This document shows positions 52,098-55,760 of a DNA stretch of 55,760 nucleotides, piece by piece (the stretch's first letter is position 1; each line of letters starts with the position of its first letter). The translations under genes and the position numbers were made by a program. Source of the stretch: Opitutales bacterium (GTDB taxonomy: Bacteria > Verrucomicrobiota > Verrucomicrobiia > Opitutales > Oceanipulchritudinaceae); NCBI GenBank assembly GCA_020831585.1, contig JAFIGE010000010.1, positions 1-55,760 of the forward strand, written 5' to 3'. A model generated the notes under the pieces. That model was not told where the DNA came from. It saw only the letters and a program-made list of their open reading frames with translations, and did no database searches.

Positions 52098-52280
52098 ATG
52101 TCTGGTCGTAACAGTTCCCTGGCTGGCAAGCGCCGCCCAAAGAATAAGAAGCCGGGTGCCAAGCCCAATGCCACACGTCAGCGTCAGCTCGCTTTGCGCA
52201 AGAAGAAGTATCGCAACAGTGCGCTCTTTGCCCGCCGCGAGGCCGAGAAGGCCGCCGCCAAGGCCGCCGCCTCGGAGTAA
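52098..52280 (+). CDS. Very basic 60-residue protein, unrecognised
   Basis: Encodes 60 residues with an ideal Shine-Dalgarno (GAGGAGA, 52084-52090) before ATG 52098. It is mostly Lys, Arg, Ala and Asn: SGRNSSLAGKRRPKNKKPG, then ATRQRQLALRKKKYRN, then a helical EAEKAAAKAAAS end. The composition resembles small ribosomal or nucleoid proteins such as bS21 or H1-like tails, but no family motif is clear. The lone Tyr and the two-part layout (disordered basic half, helical half) are notable. It is expressed divergently from the symporter gene and convergent with the VWA operon. I expect high expression from the Shine-Dalgarno. Confidence 0.75.
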   Translation: MSGRNSSLAGKRRPKNKKPGAKPNATRQRQLALRKKKYRNSALFARREAEKAAAKAAASE

Positions 52281-52320
52281 GGCCATGGTGTGTGGGTGAT
52301 GGGCCGCTCAAATCCGGCTC

Positions 52321-53322
52321 TCATCGAATGTAGAAGATCACGGCCCCGTCGTGGGCGTTCGCCACTTCGCGCATGAGGTCTGCGTAACGCAGGGCAGTGA
52401 TGCCGGGGAAGGCTGGTGTGGGGAAAGCAAGACCGTTTATGGAGACCGTCCGTTCGCCATTGGCTCCACGTGGATTGATGCGTTCGAGGCGGTTGAGGAC
52501 CGTCTGCACGTTTCCGCCGAATTCGTCGCCCACCACGAAGATGGCAATGCGCTTATCGGGATCGCGGTAGCGCTGGATGGCTGTCTGGATGCCGGGCACG
52601 GGGTTGCTTTGGCTGAACCGCTGGTAGCGGTTGACCGCTTCCATGTAGATGCGCCTTTGCGCCGGGGAGTCGGGGAGCCATTCGCCGGCTGAGCTTTCGA
52701 TGATGTGGCGGCCGTCGGCATCCAGAAATTGCAAGCCCTGCACTGCGGGGTAGGCGCGCAGAGCGGCGTCCATCTGGCGGATCGCCTCGGGCCAGAGTCC
52801 GCGACGCCCGGTGAGGTCGAAGAAATTGGGCAGCGCGCGCATGCTCCCGGAGGTATCGATAACGAAGATCAGGTAATTGCGGTCCAGCGGAATCCCCACG
52901 GCGGATGGGGTGTCGGCGCGACCGGGTGGGGTGCGGCGGGCTTCCTCGCGATCGGCGAGTTCGCGGCGACGATCAGCGCGGATGGTTTCCAGTTCGGAAA
53001 TTTCCTCTGCGAGGGTCTCCTCTTCGGCGGAGGCGCTCGAGGCGGCTCTCTCCAGGGACTGGGCGAGGGCTTCGAGTTCCGCGAGGCGGGCGGTGGCGGT
53101 TGATCGCTGACGGACGAGCTCGGCGGTTTCCTTTTCGGTGGCCGTTAGTTCGGCGTTGAGCGCACGGAAACGGGCCTCCACTGCTTCCTGCATGCCTTCG
53201 ATGATCCGGCTTTCCGCGCCGAGAGAGATCACGAAGAGCAGAATGACCGCCCCGAAACCGCAGCAAATGCAGTCGAGGAAGGAGAGGCTGAAAGTCTCGG
53301 TCTCGCGGCGTTGACGTTTCAT
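52321..53322 (-). CDS. Membrane-anchored von Willebrand A protein with intact MIDAS and ExbD-like N-terminus
   Basis: Encodes 333 residues. A basic start (MKRQRRE) precedes the single helix TFSLSFLDCICCGFGAVILLFVIS, with Asp17 at its beginning. That layout recalls ExbD/MotB stator subunits with their single helix and conserved Asp. Residues about 40-125 form a coiled coil, with a Pro-rich joint near 131. The VWA domain begins at NYLIFVIDTSGSM, where D-x-S-x-S (156-160) gives a proper metal site, and includes IAIFVVGDEFGGNV. It is the last gene of a three-gene operon, joined to the preceding one by ATGA. The periplasmic partner is unknown. Confidence 0.78.
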   Translation of the reverse strand: MKRQRRETETFSLSFLDCICCGFGAVILLFVISLGAESRIIEGMQEAVEARFRALNAELTATEKETAELVRQRSTATARLAELEALAQSLERAASSASAEEETLAEEISELETIRADRRRELADREEARRTPPGRADTPSAVGIPLDRNYLIFVIDTSGSMRALPNFFDLTGRRGLWPEAIRQMDAALRAYPAVQGLQFLDADGRHIIESSAGEWLPDSPAQRRIYMEAVNRYQRFSQSNPVPGIQTAIQRYRDPDKRIAIFVVGDEFGGNVQTVLNRLERINPRGANGERTVSINGLAFPTPAFPGITALRYADLMREVANAHDGAVIFYIR

Positions 53323-54395
53323 CGGGTGGGCGCGGGGGGGCGGGGGCCAAGCGGCCAGTCCGGTGCGGGGGCGACGAGGCTGCCCCGCGAGCGGATGGCG
53401 AGATTCCAGAAGTCGAGGGCGGCATGGGGGTCGCCGTCGTGCGGGAAGAGGATCATATTCACGGGCACGCCTGGGGGCAATTGGCGCACGGCGGATTGGA
53501 GCAGTCGGCGGCGGTCGGCTTCGGTGATCTCCATGCCGGGGGCGACTGCCGGACCTTGCGTGGGGAGGCCGTCGATAACGAGGATTATATTGTCCGGCGC
53601 GGGCCGTAATTGGGCGGCGGCGGCAAAGGCTGTTTCGAAGTTGGCCCCGCCACGCGGCATCCAGTCATCGAGATTGCGCAGAGCCTGGTTGATGGAGCTG
53701 TCGCTGAAGCGCGCCCAGCCGCCGCTGTCCTCCGGGGCGAGCGCTCGGGGGGATTGGTTGAAGACAAGGAGCTGGAAGTGCGTGGCCTCGCTCAGATGGT
53801 CGGTCAGCCAGCGAATGGAGGCGCGGGCGCGTCGCCACTTGGGTGCGTTGCGTTGTTCGTCTTCGCTTCGTTGGGAGAGGATCATGGCTTCCGCAAGCGT
53901 ATTGGCCATCATGCCGCCGGAGCCCTCCAGAATAAGCAAGACGCGTTGCCCGGTGAGCTGAAATTCTGTGAAATACTCGCGGGCGGTCACGGTGCGTCCG
54001 GGGCGGGGCGGCGGATCGGGTATCGCGGCGATCGCGGCTTCGGTCTCGCGGATGGCATCGGCGAGAGCGGACCTTTGGGCGCGGAGGGCTTCCAGGCGCT
54101 CTTCCAGGTCGCCGGCCGCTCCCTGGCCGCGCGCGATATCGGCCTCCAGTTCGGCGATCCCGGATTCGATCTCTGCCAATTGCTCGGTTTGCCGCAGAAG
54201 ACTTGCTGTCGCCGATGCCACCTCCTCGCTGATCGAGCGCAGGGAGAGATCGAGCGTTGCGGAGGTATCCGAAACAGTGGCCGCCCGTTGTCCGGCCGTG
54301 AGCACGAAAAGCAGGATCACCGCTCCAAAACCGCAGCACACGCAGTCCAGGAAGGACAAAGTGAATGTTTGGATGGGGCGGCGTCGGCGGCGCAT
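53319..54395 (-). CDS. Paralogous VWA-like membrane protein with degenerate MIDAS
   Basis: Encodes 358 residues and begins like its neighbour: a basic start (MRRRRRPIQ), then TFTLSFLDCVCCGFGAVILLFVL with Asp17, then a coiled coil (residues about 45-125), then a Pro-rich joint. The VWA-like domain starts at RVLLILEGSGGMM, where the metal-site D-x-S-x-S has become E-G-S-G-G (157-161), so metal binding is doubtful. LLVFNQSPRAL and IILVIDGLPTQGPA continue the fold. The two VWA genes probably come from one duplication, and the partner kept the active site. It follows the Hsp70-like gene by 3 bases. Confidence 0.75.
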   Translation of the reverse strand: MRRRRRPIQTFTLSFLDCVCCGFGAVILLFVLTAGQRAATVSDTSATLDLSLRSISEEVASATASLLRQTEQLAEIESGIAELEADIARGQGAAGDLEERLEALRAQRSALADAIRETEAAIAAIPDPPPRPGRTVTAREYFTEFQLTGQRVLLILEGSGGMMANTLAEAMILSQRSEDEQRNAPKWRRARASIRWLTDHLSEATHFQLLVFNQSPRALAPEDSGGWARFSDSSINQALRNLDDWMPRGGANFETAFAAAAQLRPAPDNIILVIDGLPTQGPAVAPGMEITEADRRRLLQSAVRQLPPGVPVNMILFPHDGDPHAALDFWNLAIRSRGSLVAPAPDWPLGPRPPAPTR

Positions 54396-54398
54396 GGC

Positions 54399-55619
54399 TC
54401 AAGTTTCGAGAACCCGGATAGCTTTGCCCCGACCGAGAGGGGTGTCGACTATATCACCCGGAAGCGGTGTAGGTTCTTTGTTCGCATCGGGAAGAGAGGC
54501 AAGCGGATGCGCCTGGTCGCCGATGAGGACATGCGTGGCCGCTTCGGAGTGGGGGTGTCCGGCAGGTTTGGCAGGTTTGCCCGGCAGGGGTGTTTGCGAA
54601 GGGTGGGGGAGGCGGTTGATCTCCGGCACATTCAGCAAGTCGTGTGTCGGGGGCCATGCTTCGGCCATGCGGGCGAGGGTTTTTGCGGTCGCTCCTGTTT
54701 CAACTTCGTACACCGTCTCCCATCCTTCGGCAATCAATGCACTCTTGAGTCCCGGAAGGTGGCGCGCGCGGTCGGTGAGAATCAACGCACCCGTCCAGTC
54801 GCTCAGTTGACTAGTGATCCGGCGGGCGACAGCCGTGGCCATTTCGCGAAATAGGTCGGATGCCGTGGCCGGGCTGATCGTCAGCCGTCGTTCCCGGCGT
54901 CCGCGAATAATCAGTTCGGCATCGAGGCCTTTGCTGAGGGCCTCCAGGCCGAGGGCCACGCTTTCCCGAAAGGCGCGTTCGGTATCCTCCGCGTGGTGAA
55001 TATCGAAGGCATGATCGCTCAGAAATCGCGACGCCCAAGCCCGAAAAGCAAAATCTTCGATCACGCGAGAACCGAGTTCCGGAAGATAATGGTGGGCGGT
55101 GATGCTCCAAAACGCCTCGGCGTCCGTCGTCAACCGCGCAAGTGACCATCCTCCCGGCTCGAGCTCGACAACGGTCACTGGCTTGGATGCATCGCTTCGT
55201 TCGGTCGCACCAAGAACGGCACACAACGGTCCGGGAACGAGTGCGCGTAAAGCGATGCCGAGGCTCTTCGCCATGCCCAGAACGAGTCCCAGCTTTTCCT
55301 CATTCTCCAGGATGTCCACAGGAAGCACCAATGCAAAGTCATCCGCCTTTGGCATCTGTTGGAGGAGCTCTCGCAAGTGATGGTAGGCGATCATTGACCG
55401 CGCCAACGAGGTCTTCTCGCCCCACCCGCTAACCGGTTCAACCGACAGGGCCTCCCAGAAATCATCCAGGGTCCCGCCACCGACCCGCAGGGCCGCATGG
55501 CCAAACACCCATGCATTCCCCCGCCGCGCGGCCCGCCCCGGTAGACTCACCCCCGACTCTCCCTCATCTCCCCCAGCTAAAAAAAGCCCCCCCGCCGCGA
55601 TCTCCAATGCAAATGCCAT
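54399..55619 (-). CDS. Hsp70/actin-like protein with degenerate nucleotide-binding motifs
   Basis: Encodes 406 residues. The layout follows the Hsp70 nucleotide-binding domain: a first beta-alpha unit (FALEIAAGGLFLAG), VTVVELEPGGWSLARL (residues 148-163) in place of the phosphate-2 D-L-G-G-G-T, and then LPELGSRVIEDFAFRAWAS and ERAFRESVALGLEALSKGL, which parallel LGGEDFDNRLV and the R-x-x-x-x-x-x-E-x-x-K-x-x-L-S stretch of Hsp70. Missing acidic and Gly residues suggest weakened or lost ATPase activity. The C-terminus is Pro-rich, ending in a small GDIVDTPLGRGKAIRV beta unit. The start at 55619 was chosen. It is first in the operon with two VWA proteins. Confidence 0.6.
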   Translation of the reverse strand: MAFALEIAAGGLFLAGGDEGESGVSLPGRAARRGNAWVFGHAALRVGGGTLDDFWEALSVEPVSGWGEKTSLARSMIAYHHLRELLQQMPKADDFALVLPVDILENEEKLGLVLGMAKSLGIALRALVPGPLCAVLGATERSDASKPVTVVELEPGGWSLARLTTDAEAFWSITAHHYLPELGSRVIEDFAFRAWASRFLSDHAFDIHHAEDTERAFRESVALGLEALSKGLDAELIIRGRRERRLTISPATASDLFREMATAVARRITSQLSDWTGALILTDRARHLPGLKSALIAEGWETVYEVETGATAKTLARMAEAWPPTHDLLNVPEINRLPHPSQTPLPGKPAKPAGHPHSEAATHVLIGDQAHPLASLPDANKEPTPLPGDIVDTPLGRGKAIRVLET

Positions 55620-55719
55620 ACTCCGATTCCACAAAATCACTCAAAAGCTACAACCAAGAAAAAATTAGTTTCAGAAATTTATTTATCGACAGATTCGCTG
55701 AATTTGTGAGATTGGCGAA

Positions 55720-55760
55720 ATGGGAAAATACACGAGACGACCGGTTTTGGATGAGGAGGT
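55720..55760 (+). CDS. Possible start of a gene running out of the window
   Basis: ATG at 55720 opens a frame MGKYTRRPVLDEEV that is still open at the edge. No strong Shine-Dalgarno precedes it. It is divergent from the Hsp70-like gene with 100 bases between, a normal promoter gap. Alternatively the GAGGAGG at the window edge is a Shine-Dalgarno for a start just outside. The product cannot be named. Confidence 0.3.
   Translation, partial: MGKYTRRPVLDEE

Overview
The window reads as chromosomal DNA of a GC-rich diderm bacterium, most likely Verrucomicrobiota of the Opitutae type. The grounds are LPS transport and Bam genes (lptD, lptE and bamD candidates), an rpmF-plsX-fabH cluster, a PEP-CTERM protein, a very large protein that looks like a pyrophosphate-type PEP carboxykinase, REP-associated tyrosine transposases, and secreted proteins built from BNR-like blades with a C-terminal architecture often seen in that phylum. 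This placement is an inference from gene content; no rRNA is present to confirm it. I found no tRNA, rRNA, CRISPR array or prophage.

Layout. 1-424: the 3' end of a probable REP-associated transposase gene, followed by two mirror-image REP-like palindromes. 425-7030 (minus): a TetR repressor with a complete tripartite RND efflux system, transcribed tetR, tolC-like, adaptor, pump with ATGA overlaps. 7252-9911 (plus): a secreted CAP-domain protein and a small coiled-coil/HTH protein. 9978-14041 (minus): an envelope operon rpmF-plsX-fabH-bamD-lptE. 14443-19414 (plus): lipA, an outer-membrane barrel protein, then the compact ribH-nusB-ftsY-aroB series. 19490-21177: a solitary REP-associated transposase and a nitroreductase. 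21211-21612 (minus): a small PEP-CTERM protein. 21934-27474 (plus): lptD, scpA, a GYF-domain membrane protein, an RRM RNA-binding protein and a glycosyltransferase. 27695-31135: the PPi-PEPCK-like enzyme, closed by a strong terminator.

31585-50331 (plus) is the most striking part. It holds a pilM-N-O-P-Q-like assembly operon (actin-like protein, two bitopic proteins, a small periplasmic protein and a secretin). A 4654-residue secreted protein follows the secretin by only 63 bases. It consists of five blocks of BNR-like blades, four of them closed by three immunoglobulin-like repeats and the fifth by one, and ends in a tryptophan-rich C-terminal module. Two blocks are a recent tandem duplication of about 1.6 kb, and one segment has codon use unlike its surroundings.

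50419-55619: a GNAT acetyltransferase, a bile-acid:sodium-symporter-family transporter, a 60-residue very basic protein, and a three-gene minus-strand cassette. That cassette encodes an Hsp70-like protein with a degenerate nucleotide-binding motif and two proteins sharing an ExbD/MotB-like N-terminal membrane segment, a coiled coil and a von Willebrand A domain, one of them without a proper MIDAS site. The cassette and the secretin-giant locus are the best candidates for undescribed systems. An open reading frame starts near the right edge and runs out of the window.
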